Origin: Chloroflexota bacterium
GTDB lineage: Bacteria; Chloroflexota; Anaerolineae; UBA1429
DNA length: 64,000 bases
Assembly (NCBI GenBank): GCA_012729455.1
Contig: JAAYDC010000001.1
Span: 1 to 64,000, forward strand
Reading direction: 5' to 3'
Positions within the stretch are counted from its first letter, which is position 1, and every line of letters begins with the position of its first letter. The notes below the pieces were generated by a model. That model ran no database searches and was not told where the DNA came from. It worked only from the letters and a program-made list of their open reading frames with translations. The translations under genes and the position numbers were made by a program. Positions 54,554-63,915 of the stretch are shown in pieces.

Positions 54554-55305
54554 AGCCCCAGCACGCGGCTGATGTTGCCGCCGCATACCAGCGCCTTTTC
54601 GCTCGGCGATAAATCTTGGTACACCACCTGACGGATGCCCCACTCATAGCGCAGTGGGGTAAAGGGGCTATCAGAGCCAAAGCAGACCCGGTCGGCACCC
54701 AGCTGGCGTAGCGCCTGCAGCACCTTGCGATAGTCAGCCTCGGAATCGATCAGATACCAGTTGGGGTACCGCTCAGCCAGTTCGATGACGGTATCGTACA
54801 GCCCGGGCATGCCCGCTCCGCCCATATGCACCAGCAGGATCTTTAACTCGGGGAACAGGTCCGAGATGCGTGCGACGCGCAGGGGATGGGTACGCTCATA
54901 GTCGTTGGCGCCGCAGTGCAGTGCGAGCACCAGCCCGGCTGAGGCGATCCGTTCGATTAACGGCATGGCCAACTGCGGGTCATCGATGGCGTACTGGTCG
55001 CGCGCGCCATTGAGCTTGACGCCGCGCACCCCATATTCGGCAATGCAGCGCTCCAGCTCGGATTTGGCCGCCGACAGCCCCAAGCGGGGGTTGATGCCGC
55101 CAAAGGGAATAATACGGCTGGGGTAGCTCTGCGAGCCGCGGTAGATGGCGCGGTTATCGGCTGCCACCTCGCGCGTATAGGTCAGCATCGGCCAGCACAC
55201 TGCCTGGTCGATACCGGCGCCATCCATGCGCTTTAGCAGCTCGTCAACCCCAATCTCAAAGCCGACCGGCGCGGCAGAGATGTGGCAATCAGCATCAACG
55301 ATCAT
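54550..55305 (-). CDS. amidohydrolase-2 family TIM-barrel protein
   Basis: 251 residues: VDADCHISAAP at the N-terminus (the D-x-H motif is D-C-H), ALHCGAN near 130, LLVHMGGAGMPG near 157 and CFGSDSPFTPLRYEWG near 205, the usual metal and catalytic positions of amidohydrolase_2 proteins. They hydrolyse or decarboxylate small ring compounds such as lactones; the substrate is unknown. AAGGAG precedes ATG. It begins 12 bases after the stop of the FAD oxidoreductase, so the pair likely forms an operon. Confidence 0.8.
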   Translation of the reverse strand: MIVDADCHISAAPVGFEIGVDELLKRMDGAGIDQAVCWPMLTYTREVAADNRAIYRGSQSYPSRIIPFGGINPRLGLSAAKSELERCIAEYGVRGVKLNGARDQYAIDDPQLAMPLIERIASAGLVLALHCGANDYERTHPLRVARISDLFPELKILLVHMGGAGMPGLYDTVIELAERYPNWYLIDSEADYRKVLQALRQLGADRVCFGSDSPFTPLRYEWGIRQVVYQDLSPSEKALVCGGNISRVLGL

Positions 55306-55316
55306 GCGATAACTCC

Positions 55317-56621
55317 TTACAACATCACATCGTCAGCCACCAGTTGGCGGCGCAGCGCATCGATATCCATGTCACTTGGGAGCACGCCGGCGCGGCAGGC
55401 CATCGCGGCGGCTACTCCAGCGGCTTGACCCGTTACCATGGCCGGCGGAATCAAGCGGATTGCCTGTTGGCCATAGTCATCTGCCCAGATGCAGCGCCCG
55501 GCTACCAGCAGGCCTGGTGTGGTCTCGGGCACCAGGCAGCCATAGGCCACGCGGTAGACGCCATCCGGGCAGTTGCTGTTTCCGGCCTGGCCGATAGTAT
55601 CGGCAGGATGAGCACCAGCGCGCATCTCGGCCTTGTTCAGTTGGGCTCGGCCTCGGATGCGGCGGCTATCACGCACGCCCAGCTGCGAGGCGAATTGCAG
55701 TAACATGGCATCTTCAAAGCCTGGGATATGGCGCTTGTGAAATTCGAGCGAATCCCACAGCTGCCGGCGCAAGGTCACCTCCGCATAGGTGAGGTGTTCC
55801 CTATCGAGAGCGTTCAGGCTGCCGCGAAAGTATTCGACTGCGTTGCCCGGCTCACGCGCCGCAGCCGGAGTGGCTTCTTCAGGATGGCGCTGGGTCAACC
55901 CCAGGATGTTGATCCAGTACACCCCTGCGCCGCTGTGCGGTGTAAGCCCCGGCCAAAAGGCATACCCTCCCTGTTCCTGCAGCTGACGATGCAGTTCCTG
56001 CAGGGCTTCGGGCTGCTCACGACGGAAGCGATCATATGTGACGCGGTCAATTCCGCCGACTTTGAGGTTCAGGCCGATCGCCTGGGTATGCAGCTCATAG
56101 GCGGCACCTGCCAGAGCGGCCAGGTCGCCATCGCCCGTAGCATCGATGCACACTTTGGCATACCAGGCCTCGCGTCCTTGCTTGCTTTCGGTGATCACCC
56201 CGCGAACAGCACAGTTTTCCATAATAGCGCGCACTGCCCAGCTATGCAGGCGCAGTGACACGCCTGCCTGCAGGCACATGTCATCGGCCACTACCTTGAG
56301 CACTTCGGAATCGGCGTGAATTGCCAGGGGATGTTCCTCGGCCAAGCCGCCCAGCGCACGGCAGCGCTCTAGGGCTTCCCAAGGCAAGCCGCCGATGGCG
56401 CGTTGACCGCTACGCTTGGCCAGAGAATCCATGTACAATACCAGTCCTCCAGTCGCAAGGCCGCCCAAGCATCCATAACGTTCGATAAGAGTCACCTGTG
56501 CGCCGTTGCGCGCCGCAGCCACCGCGGCGATGAATCCGGCTGGACCGCCGCCGATTACCAGCACATCGCATTCGCCGGATATCGGCAGATCCTGAGCGCT
56601 CTCATGATAGGTTGCTTGCAT
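55317..56621 (-). CDS. FAD-dependent oxidoreductase (FAD_oxidored family)
   Basis: 434 residues: dinucleotide-binding CDVLVIGGGPAGFIAAVAAARNGA (about 18-40), ERYGCLGGLATGG near 45-57, CIDATGDGDLAALAGA near 155-170 and a C-terminal FAD contact VAGRCIWADDYGQQAIRLIPPAMVTGQAAGVAAAMA near 370-405. The family appears in carbohydrate and xenobiotic clusters, and its donors are uncharacterised. Start ATG 56621 has GAGGTG upstream; a TATAAT at 56645-56640 would leave a very short leader. An upstream extension of the reading frame has no family similarity. Confidence 0.8.
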   Translation of the reverse strand: MQATYHESAQDLPISGECDVLVIGGGPAGFIAAVAAARNGAQVTLIERYGCLGGLATGGLVLYMDSLAKRSGQRAIGGLPWEALERCRALGGLAEEHPLAIHADSEVLKVVADDMCLQAGVSLRLHSWAVRAIMENCAVRGVITESKQGREAWYAKVCIDATGDGDLAALAGAAYELHTQAIGLNLKVGGIDRVTYDRFRREQPEALQELHRQLQEQGGYAFWPGLTPHSGAGVYWINILGLTQRHPEEATPAAAREPGNAVEYFRGSLNALDREHLTYAEVTLRRQLWDSLEFHKRHIPGFEDAMLLQFASQLGVRDSRRIRGRAQLNKAEMRAGAHPADTIGQAGNSNCPDGVYRVAYGCLVPETTPGLLVAGRCIWADDYGQQAIRLIPPAMVTGQAAGVAAAMACRAGVLPSDMDIDALRRQLVADDVML

Positions 56622-56696
56622 CGCTTTCACCTCAGCATTATTATAGCCCTTCATGGTGGTGCGGCAAGCAAAATGCTGCCTTGAGGAGGGTATCGC

Positions 56697-57983
56697 ATGT
56701 CGGTTAAACCCCTGCGCCGTTTGCTGCCCTGGGCTCTGATACTCCTGATCGCCGCGCTGAGCTACTGGCGCGCTCCTAACCTGTTCCACGACCCGCGAAT
56801 CTGGGCAGAAGAGGGTGCTGTCTACCTGAGCACCGCCTACTATTCGGGCTTTTGGCGGGCATTGGTTGTACCGCATCAGGGATACTATGCCCTGGTGCCC
56901 AATGTGGCTACCCTCCTGGCGCTGGGAGCCGGCATCCCGCGCGCGGCAATGATCACGACCTTGGTGGCCTTTATTGTGCAGCTGCTGCCAATCGCGCTAA
57001 TCGCTTTCAGCCGTTCACAGTGGTGGCAGCGCCCTGCCGTGCGCCTCATAGGCGTGCTGATCGTGCTGTTGGCAGCCTCGAGCGGCGAGGTCTGGCTGAA
57101 CACGATCAATTCGCAGTTCTACCTGGCGGTGGCAACCTTTTTGATCCTGGCGGAAGATGGCGTCGATGAAACGCCCGTGCGCAGCCTCATTTATGCCGCT
57201 ATCCTGCTAATGGCTGGGTTAACGGCCTGGTATCCTGTTTTATGCTGCCGGCTTTTATCTGGAAGGCCGCGCAGCTGCGCACTCGCGGTACCTGGTGGCA
57301 GGCAGCCGCCCTGGGACTGGCCACATTGTTGCAGGGCCTGGTTTACCTGCTGGCGAGCAATTCCGAATTGACCCTCAGCGCGCGCCTAGGCCAGCTCGAT
57401 CTCACCACGGTGATCGCGGTGCTGCTCAACCGCACCGTGGTGGCAACGATCGCTGGGCAAAGTGCTGCCAGAGTGACCGGCGAGTGGCTGGCAACGGCCT
57501 ACGCAAAAGGCGCGCGCGTTTTGCCCATCCTGATGATCCTTGCCTTGGTCATTCATATGACCATATTAGTGATCGCGGCATCGGGAGATCGCCGGCGCCT
57601 GATACCGCTGATCGGTGCATATCTGGTGGTCGCCATTTTGTCGATCTTGAGTGCCTGGGTCGGGCCAGACCAGCACAAGATCGTGCTGGTGCCTCCGGGT
57701 GCCGCAATTCGTTACTTTTACGCCCCCTCTGCCGATGCTGCTGCTGATCCTGCTGTTTGGAACGCTGACGAGCGGCGCTGACCGCCGGCAGTGCCTGTTG
57801 GATACACTCCTGATAATTGGGCTGGTTACTGGTGCGCTGCACTTTGGGCCGGATATGCGTGATTTTAACCAGCCTAGCTGGCCCAGTTATCGTCGCCAGG
57901 TAGAGCGCTGGCAGCTCAACCCTCAGCAAGAGATCATGTTGTGGCCTGCACTATGGAAAATGACTCTCAAACCTCAGCTATAA
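56697..57983 (+). pseudogene. polytopic membrane protein broken by two frameshifts
   Basis: Starting at ATG 56697 (GAGGAGGG upstream), a multi-helix protein reads WRAPNLFHDPRIWAEEGAVYL and MITTLVAFIVQLLPIALIAF until about 57223. There one G is missing (ACGGCC for ACGGGCC), and the frame continues as GLVSCFMLPAFIWKAAQL and SELTLSARLGQLDL. Near 57717-57722 an extra C in CCCCCT shifts it again to LPMLLLILLFGTL, ending at 57983. The joined protein of about 428 residues resembles membrane glycosyltransferase-like proteins with early Asp/Glu residues (HDPRIWAEEG), but assignment is weak. Both indels are in homopolymers, so sequencing error is possible. Confidence 0.7.
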
Positions 57984-58013
57984 TAGTTATGTAAAGACTT
58001 TACGCCCTGTGAA

Positions 58014-58042
58014 TTGCATTCTGTGCGCGAACGGGGTATTCT
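58014..58042 (+). promoter_or_regulatory. promoter of glk
   Basis: TTGCAT at 58014-58019, 17-base spacer, TATTCT at 58037-58042, about 27 bases before the glk start codon. Confidence 0.6.
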
Positions 58043-58069
58043 GGGTATATCATGTTCGCGGAGTGAGCT

Positions 58070-59071
58070 ATGTTGCTCTTGGCCGATGTCGGTGGCACCA
58101 AGACGGCCCTGGCGGTAGTTGATCCGGCGCGTGACCTGCACCGGCATCTCACCGAGCTGCAGGTGCAATCTGCCGATTTCGGCAGCTTTAACGATATGCT
58201 CGAGTTCGTGCTCGCTAAAGTCAGCTACCCCATTGAATACCTAGCCATGGGGGTGCCGGGGCCGGTGGCCGACGAGCGTGTGGTTGGCACCAACTTGCCA
58301 TGGGAAGTCGACAGCCGAAAAGTTCGCGCACGCTTTGGATTCAAGGGTGTCACCCTGCTCAACGACCTGGAGGCTATCTCGAGCGCTATCCCGCTCCTGA
58401 CCGAGCATGATGTCATTGCGCTCAACGACGTGCCCCCCAAAGCAGGCGGCTCAATCGCCGTGGTAGCGCCAGGCACTGGCTTGGGCGAAGGTTACCTCAC
58501 CTGGGATGGCAAGCGTTACCGAGCACATCCTTCAGAGGGCGGGCATGCCAATTTCGGGCCGGATTCGCACCTGCAGTACGAGCTCGCCAACTGGCTATGG
58601 GCCAGATATGGGCATGTCTCTAATGAGCGCGTCTGTTCGGGGCGCGGGATGCCTAACCTGTACCAGTTCCTGAAGGAAGAAAAACAGATGCCTGAGCCTG
58701 CCTGGCTCAGCCAGGCGCTGCTGGGTGTGGATGACCCGACGCCCATCATCGTGCAGGAAGCCATGCGGCCTGAGGGCGCCGATCCGTTATGCCGCGCTAC
58801 TCTTGAGCTCTTTGTCGAGATCCTCGGCGCCGAAGCCGGCGACTTGGCACTCTCACTGCTGGCGACGGGCGGGGTTTATCTGGCGGGTGGTATCCCACCG
58901 CGCATTGTGAGCGAGCTGCAGCGCGGCGGCTTTATGCAGGCGTTCCGCGCCAAAGGGCGCGTGCAGTATGTAATGGAAGATATCCCCGTTTATGTGGTGC
59001 TGGATCCGCGCATCGCCCTGCTGGGTGTGGCGAGCCGCGCCCTAGAGACGATGACGATGGATGACCAATAA
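58070..59071 (+). CDS. glk: glucokinase (ROK-unrelated Glk type)
   Basis: 333 residues: phosphate-1 motif LLADVGGTKTALAVVD at residues 2-17, GVPGPVADERVVGTNLPWEV near 61-80, LLNDLEAISSAIP near 95 and VVAPGTGLGEGYLTWDG near 128-144, then HPSEGGHANFGP near 151 with ligands of glucose and GGVYLAGGIPPRI near 265. The arrangement is that of proteobacterial-type Glk using ATP. A GGAG-like sequence precedes ATG. It has its own promoter and is followed 20 bases later by transaldolase. Confidence 0.88.
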   Translation: MLLLADVGGTKTALAVVDPARDLHRHLTELQVQSADFGSFNDMLEFVLAKVSYPIEYLAMGVPGPVADERVVGTNLPWEVDSRKVRARFGFKGVTLLNDLEAISSAIPLLTEHDVIALNDVPPKAGGSIAVVAPGTGLGEGYLTWDGKRYRAHPSEGGHANFGPDSHLQYELANWLWARYGHVSNERVCSGRGMPNLYQFLKEEKQMPEPAWLSQALLGVDDPTPIIVQEAMRPEGADPLCRATLELFVEILGAEAGDLALSLLATGGVYLAGGIPPRIVSELQRGGFMQAFRAKGRVQYVMEDIPVYVVLDPRIALLGVASRALETMTMDDQ

Positions 59072-59091
59072 TTCACCATGGAGGTTCAAGA

Positions 59092-60183
59092 ATGACGCGT
59101 CTACATGATCTGTATGCCCAGGGGCAGTCGGTGTGGATCGACTATATCCGCCGCTCGTTCCTGCGCGATGGCGGCCTGCAGGATTGGCTCGATAAGGGCG
59201 CCCGCGGGGTCACCAGCAACCCGACCATCTTTAACAAGGCCATCACTGGCAGTGATGACTATGACGACGAGCTGAGCCGCGTGGCCGATTCGTCGATGAC
59301 CACTGAAGAGATTTACCGACTGTTGGCCTTGCAGGATATCGCCGAGGCGGCCGACATTGAGCGCAGCCTTTGGGAATCGAGCTGCGCCGGCGACGGTTTT
59401 GTCAGCATCGAGGTCAGCCCGCTGCTGGCGCATGACACCCCCGGCACCATCGCCGAGGCGCGCGGCATTGTCGCCGAGCTGCAACGCCCCAACGTGATGA
59501 TCAAGGTGCCCGCTACGCCGGCAGGCATCCCCGCCATCGAGCAGCTTATCGCGAATGGCACTAACGTCAACGTGACGCTCATTTTTAGCCGTGAGGCTTA
59601 TGCGGCCGCCGCCGAGGCCTATATCCGCGGCCTGGAGCAGCGCCTCGCGCGCAACCAGGATATCAGCAAGGTGGCCTCTGTGGCGAGTGTGTTCGTCTCG
59701 CGTCTGGATACCCTGGCAGACAGCTTATTGCCCGGCCTGGGAGCCCCGGAGCTGTGCGGCAAGCTGGCGCTCGCCAATGCCAAGCTGACCTATGCCGACT
59801 TTGAAATCATCTTTTCCGGGGAGCGCTGGCAGCGCTTGGTAGATGCCGGCGCGCGCGTACAGCGCCCGTTGTGGGCCTCCACTGGCACCAAGAACCCGGA
59901 TTACCGCGATACGCTCTATGTTGACGAGCTGGTTGGCCCGCATACCGTCAACACCATCCCGCCCGCCACCCTCGACGCCGTCTTTGACCACGGCTCGACC
60001 GAGCGCACCATCGAGAAAGGCCTCGACGAGGCGCGCAGTGATATGGATAAACTCGCCAGCCTTGGAGTTTCGCTGGACGATTGGACCGACCGCCTGCTGA
60101 CGGAAGGGGTTGCATCCTTCAGCGACGCCTATAATGCCCTAATTAACGGCATTGCGCTCAAGCGCAACCAACTGCGCAACTGA
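59092..60183 (+). CDS. tal: transaldolase
   Basis: 363 residues, class I aldolase-fold enzyme of the non-oxidative pentose-phosphate pathway. It transfers dihydroxyacetone between sedoheptulose-7-P and glyceraldehyde-3-P. GARGVTSNPTIFNKAI near residue 36-51 and the Schiff-base Lys in NVMIKVPATPAG near 127-138 are diagnostic, with NVTLIFS near 160 and ASTGTKNP near 262. It belongs to the longer (about 360-370 residue) bacterial class. GGAGG precedes ATG. The next ORF begins seven bases after its stop. Confidence 0.94.
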   Translation: MTRLHDLYAQGQSVWIDYIRRSFLRDGGLQDWLDKGARGVTSNPTIFNKAITGSDDYDDELSRVADSSMTTEEIYRLLALQDIAEAADIERSLWESSCAGDGFVSIEVSPLLAHDTPGTIAEARGIVAELQRPNVMIKVPATPAGIPAIEQLIANGTNVNVTLIFSREAYAAAAEAYIRGLEQRLARNQDISKVASVASVFVSRLDTLADSLLPGLGAPELCGKLALANAKLTYADFEIIFSGERWQRLVDAGARVQRPLWASTGTKNPDYRDTLYVDELVGPHTVNTIPPATLDAVFDHGSTERTIEKGLDEARSDMDKLASLGVSLDDWTDRLLTEGVASFSDAYNALINGIALKRNQLRN

Positions 60184-60190
60184 ACATGAT

Positions 60191-60919
60191 ATGCAGTTAG
60201 ATGGTCGAACCGCCCTCGTTACCGGGGGCTGTGTTCGCGTAGGACGTGCCATTGCTGTCGCTCTGGCGAGCAAGGGCGCTCGGGTCGCGCTGCATTACTT
60301 TAGCTCGGCCGATGCAGCGCATGCCGTGGCCGACGAGATCCGCGCGCTGGGCAGCAGCTGCGTGCTGGTACAGGCTGATCTGGCCAGGCCGGAGGCACCA
60401 GCGCGGCTGGTGCGCACCTCCGTCGAGGCATTGGACGGGCTGGATATCCTCATCAACAACGCGGCCATTTTCCCGGAAGGTGGCTGGCAGGATACCACGC
60501 TGCAGGTTTGGGATGAGGTGTTTGCCATCAACCTGCGCGCGCCCTTTTTCCTGGCACAGGCCTTTGGATTGAGCCTGACTGGTGATGCGCGCGGACACAT
60601 CATCAACGTGGCCGACTGGCGCGCTCTGCGCCCGGGTGTCGGCCATACCGCCTATACGCTCGCCAAAGCCGGCCTGGTGGCGATGACCTATAGCCTGGCA
60701 CAGAGCATGGCGCCGGCGGTGCAGGTCAACGCGGTGGCGCCCGGCGCAGTGCTGCCGCCTCCTGGCGGCGACCAGAGTTACCTTGACAAGCTGGCCGCCC
60801 AGGTTCCGCTTAAGCGCTACGGTAGTCCGCTGGATGTGGCGCAGGCAGTCGTGTATCTGCTCGAATCTGACTTTGTGACCGGTGAAGTGCTGCACATCAC
60901 CGGCGGGCAGCAGCTGTAG
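60191..60919 (+). CDS. short-chain dehydrogenase, FolM/pteridine-reductase-like
   Basis: 242 residues: TGGCVRVGRAIAVALASKGARVAL (residues 9-32, TGxxxRxG variant typical of pteridine reductases), LINNAAIF near 86 and the catalytic Ser/Asp-Tyr-Lys region (NVADWRALRPGVGHTAYTLAKAGLVAM), where the Tyr-x3-Lys is present and the usual Ser is Asp. This substitution is common in FolM/PTR1-like enzymes that reduce dihydropteridines. No ribosome site before ATG 60191. Next to a folB relic and folE, so a role in tetrahydropterin or folate metabolism is reasonable. Confidence 0.7.
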   Translation: MQLDGRTALVTGGCVRVGRAIAVALASKGARVALHYFSSADAAHAVADEIRALGSSCVLVQADLARPEAPARLVRTSVEALDGLDILINNAAIFPEGGWQDTTLQVWDEVFAINLRAPFFLAQAFGLSLTGDARGHIINVADWRALRPGVGHTAYTLAKAGLVAMTYSLAQSMAPAVQVNAVAPGAVLPPPGGDQSYLDKLAAQVPLKRYGSPLDVAQAVVYLLESDFVTGEVLHITGGQQL

Positions 60920-60929
60920 GCCTATCGCG

Positions 60930-61013
60930 ATGAACCATCTGCTCATCAAAGACCTGCTGGAGCACACCATCATCGGCATCATACAGGAGAGTTATGTCAC
61001 CCCTGAACGTTGA
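60930..61013 (+). pseudogene. folB: stub of dihydroneopterin aldolase
   Basis: A 27-codon ORF begins [17 protein letters not shown], which matches the start of FolB-type proteins (conserved Ile-x-x-Leu...IIGI), and then departs into unrelated residues ([10 protein letters not shown]) before TGA at 61011. The ORF ends inside folE, whose ATG is at 60994. The sequence GGAG in CAGGAGAG just before folE lies in the stub. It looks like the relic of a folB copy lost by a deletion that fused its 5' end to the folE start region. Confidence 0.55.
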
Positions 61014-61629
61014 CCCATCCGGATTTGATGTCTTTCGTACCGAGTTGGATGATGATCCACAGGCGAGCTCGGGCGACATCGCCCGTGCGGTGCGTACCAT
61101 CCTCGAAACCATTGGCGAGGACGTCTACCGTCCTGGCCTGCAGCGCACGCCTGAGCGCGTGGCGCGCATGTACGAAGAGCTTACCGCCGGCTACCATGTC
61201 GACCCGGTGAAGCTGGTGAATGATGCCATCTTTGACGTGCACTATGACCAGATGGTGGTGGTGCGCGATATCGACTTTCACAGCCTGTGCGAACATCACA
61301 TGCTGCCCTTTGTCGGACGGGCACACGTCGGCTACCTGCCGCGCGGCAAGGTGATCGGCCTGAGCAAGATTCCGCGCATTGTCGAGATGTTCGCACGCCG
61401 CCTGCAGCTGCAGGAGCGTATGACCCAGCAGATCGCCGAGTTTCTCGAACAGACCCTCAACCCTTACGGCGTGGCGGTGGTGGTCGAAGGCTCGCATATG
61501 TGCAACGGCATGCGCGGCGTCAAAAAACCCAACGCGCGCATGGTCACCAGCGCCATGCTGGGTGCCTTTCGCAAGGATCAGTCCACGCGCGCCGAGTTCC
61601 TGCAGTTCATCGGACGCGAAACAACCTGA
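60994..61629 (+). CDS. folE: GTP cyclohydrolase I
   Basis: 211 residues. It converts GTP to dihydroneopterin triphosphate, first step to folate and pterins. [20 protein letters not shown] near 44-63, [22 protein letters not shown] near 93-114 (Cys and His zinc ligands) and [10 protein letters not shown] near 164 (second zinc Cys) with the C-terminal [11 protein letters not shown] are all present, so it is the zinc type. AGGAG precedes ATG. It is grouped with the FolM-like reductase and the folB relic. Confidence 0.93.
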   Translation: MSPLNVDPSGFDVFRTELDDDPQASSGDIARAVRTILETIGEDVYRPGLQRTPERVARMYEELTAGYHVDPVKLVNDAIFDVHYDQMVVVRDIDFHSLCEHHMLPFVGRAHVGYLPRGKVIGLSKIPRIVEMFARRLQLQERMTQQIAEFLEQTLNPYGVAVVVEGSHMCNGMRGVKKPNARMVTSAMLGAFRKDQSTRAEFLQFIGRETT

Positions 61630-61643
61630 TCGGCGCAAAAAGA

Positions 61644-61669
61644 AGAGGGCTGCCGACTGGCAGCCCTCT
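61644..61669. terminator. bidirectional hairpin between folE and the Gfo/Idh/MocA gene
   Basis: Perfect 11-base stem AGAGGGCTGCC / GGCAGCCCTCT with loop gact. Read on the minus strand it is followed by TCTTTTTG, so it ends the gene at 61689-62732; on the plus strand only a weak tail follows. Confidence 0.8.
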
Positions 61670-61688
61670 ATGTTGTAGTAATCAGCGA

Positions 61689-62732
61689 TTAAACCGCTAC
61701 TTTACAGCCCGTTTCTACTGAACGGTAGGCTCCCGCCAGGATGCGCACTTCGTTAATCGCCAACTGCTGCGGCACCACCAGCTCTTCTTCGCCCAGGATG
61801 GCGCGAACAAAGTTGCCGGGCACGCGCTCAACATGGTCTCGCGAAGGATCGACGCGATAGATGCGCTGTTCGCGATCCGATTCGTTACGTATCGTGATCT
61901 TGTTTTGAGTGTCTTCAACGAAAATGTAACCGTGTTCGCCCTGGATGAGCATCTGATGCATACCGCAGCGTGCCGGAGTGTTGCCGTTGGCCGACATGGT
62001 CCCTAACAGACCGTTCTCAAAGCGGATCGACACCGCGTCCACAACATCGACGGCCACATCCTGCTTATCCATAAAGGCAAACACTTCAAGGGGCTGAGAT
62101 TCTGTCAGCCAGAGCATCGAGCCCACCACGTGTGATGCCTGGGCGTGCGCTTCGCCGCCGCCAGATACTTCTGGGTCGGCATAAGAACTCGCGCTGGGCA
62201 GCGGAAAGCCTTCTTTGGTTTCGCCAAACATGCCCTTGAGGTCTGAGCGAAACAGGTCGATCACGCGCTGCGAAAAGTGGGCTTGCACCAGAAACAGCTT
62301 GCCAAGCTCCTCGCGGATTAACTGGCGTGCACGCGTCATAGCTGGAAGGAAAATGAGCGGGTGGCAAACGGTGATGAACTTGCCGCGCGCTTGGGCCAGC
62401 TCACCCAACTCGATTGCCTGCTCGGCGTGCAGCATAAAGGGCTTTTCGACGAGCACGTTCAGGTCATGCTCGAGGGCATATTTCGCCTGTGAATAGTGCA
62501 TGTTGGGCGTCGAGGACACCACGACGCCATCCAGCTCGGTGCTGTCGATCATCTCTTCGTAGTTGGTGAATGCGCGCTTTACGCCGTATTTTTCGGCGCG
62601 CTGTTTGACCTTGGCCTCAGTGCGCGACCAGATCGCCGCGACCTCGGCTTTCTCATCCTTCAGCAGGGGCTCCAAATGTCCTACAGTGCCCCACCATCCA
62701 ACGCCTGAAACTGCAATACGTGCCTTCTTCAT
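61689..62732 (-). CDS. Gfo/Idh/MocA family oxidoreductase
   Basis: 347 residues: ARIAVSGVGWWGTVGHLEPL at the N-terminus (nucleotide-binding loop), VVSSTPNMHYSQAKYALEHDLNVLVEKPFMLH near 70-101 with the conserved EKP, and GGEAHAQASHVVGSMLWL near 195 as C-domain active-site region. It oxidises a sugar or cyclitol with NAD(P), substrate unknown. Start ATG 62732 has GGAGAG upstream; a longer frame from 62774 is not supported. A terminator hairpin lies 20 bases after its stop. Confidence 0.87.
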   Translation of the reverse strand: MKKARIAVSGVGWWGTVGHLEPLLKDEKAEVAAIWSRTEAKVKQRAEKYGVKRAFTNYEEMIDSTELDGVVVSSTPNMHYSQAKYALEHDLNVLVEKPFMLHAEQAIELGELAQARGKFITVCHPLIFLPAMTRARQLIREELGKLFLVQAHFSQRVIDLFRSDLKGMFGETKEGFPLPSASSYADPEVSGGGEAHAQASHVVGSMLWLTESQPLEVFAFMDKQDVAVDVVDAVSIRFENGLLGTMSANGNTPARCGMHQMLIQGEHGYIFVEDTQNKITIRNESDREQRIYRVDPSRDHVERVPGNFVRAILGEEELVVPQQLAINEVRILAGAYRSVETGCKVAV

Positions 62733-62814
62733 CTTCTCTCCGAGCCACTCTGATATTGGGATGCAATCCCTCAAACTCGCGCTCTAGTGTAGTCTAGTCA
62801 ATCGCCACGTAAAC

Positions 62815-63813
62815 TCAAGCGCGATCCAGCAGCTTGCGATAGTGTGCAACAAGCAGATCCATGCGCGCGTTGCCCTCGGGGTTAACCTGACGACGCCTCG
62901 CATCTGCGTCGTACCAGGCAAGCGATCTGCGCATCCCCTCGGCAAAGCTGACGCGAGGTGCAAACTCGGGCACAGCCGCCTTGATCTTGTCATTGATATA
63001 GACACAGCTGTACATTTTATCGCCCAGCAAAGTAGGCCCCCAGGCTGGCACCAGTGTCGCGATCACCTCGGACGGCAGGTGCACGATCTGAGCTTGTACA
63101 CCCGCCGCCGTGGCGATGGTGTGATAGATCGTATCCCAGTTGAGCACCTCGTCGGAGGTGATGTGGTAAGCCTGACCAAGTACTTGAGGGTTCCCGATCA
63201 ATCCGCACAACCCTACGGCAAAGTCGCTGGCGTGTGTCATGGTCCATAACGACTGTCCGTCGCCATGCACTACCACTGGCACACCGCGCCGCATGCGCTC
63301 GACGACCAAATATCCGTGTCCGCCTACGCTGACTGGGATCCAGGTCTGGTCGTAGGTATACGATGGCCGCACAATGGTATAGGGTATGCCAGTCGCGGAA
63401 GCACTGTTCTGCAGCAGGGCTTCGCAGGCGATTTTATCGAGCGCATATTGCCAAAAGGGGTTACCATGCGGTGTATCTTCGGTAATGCGGTAGCATGTTG
63501 GCGGCTTCTGGTATACGACGGCTGAGCTGATAAACAGATACTGCCCGGTCTTGCCTCTAAAGGCCGTCAAAGCCAGCTCCAGTTGGTCAGCGGTATAGCC
63601 GATAAAGTCGACCACCGCGTCCGGCCGTAATTCGGCCGCGCGCTCGAGGTCGGCGAGCTGGTAGCGATCGCCGCGCAGGTAGTTTACGCCGGGACGCGTC
63701 TGCGCTTCAGTGCGCCCGCGCGTCATGATCGTGACCTGTTGGCCCAGTGCCAGTGAGCGTGCGACGCAGGCGTTGCTGATGTTGCCAGTACCGCCCAAAT
63801 ATAGGATATGCAT
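62815..63813 (-). CDS. NAD-dependent epimerase/dehydratase (extended SDR)
   Basis: 332 residues: ILYLGGTGNISNACVARSLALG (residues 2-23, GxxGxxG), VNYLRGDR near 45, FISSAVVYQKPPTC near 95 and YALDKIACEAL near 122 with Tyr-x3-Lys. A C-terminal part (YDADARRRQVNP) is typical of bacterial extended SDRs. Probably a sugar-nucleotide or reductase-type enzyme, substrate unknown. Two ATGs are adjacent (63816, 63813); the second has better spacing from GGGAGG. It is divergent from the partial peptidase gene. Confidence 0.82.
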   Translation of the reverse strand: MHILYLGGTGNISNACVARSLALGQQVTIMTRGRTEAQTRPGVNYLRGDRYQLADLERAAELRPDAVVDFIGYTADQLELALTAFRGKTGQYLFISSAVVYQKPPTCYRITEDTPHGNPFWQYALDKIACEALLQNSASATGIPYTIVRPSYTYDQTWIPVSVGGHGYLVVERMRRGVPVVVHGDGQSLWTMTHASDFAVGLCGLIGNPQVLGQAYHITSDEVLNWDTIYHTIATAAGVQAQIVHLPSEVIATLVPAWGPTLLGDKMYSCVYINDKIKAAVPEFAPRVSFAEGMRRSLAWYDADARRRQVNPEGNARMDLLVAHYRKLLDRA

Positions 63814-63915
63814 CATTACCTCCCTGGTAGAGTGTCCCCATTATAGCCGGTTTGCCTAAATGCTGGCTAAAGAGTAAAACAGCATCAACCCGAGCCGCAC
63901 ATATCGAGGTGAACC

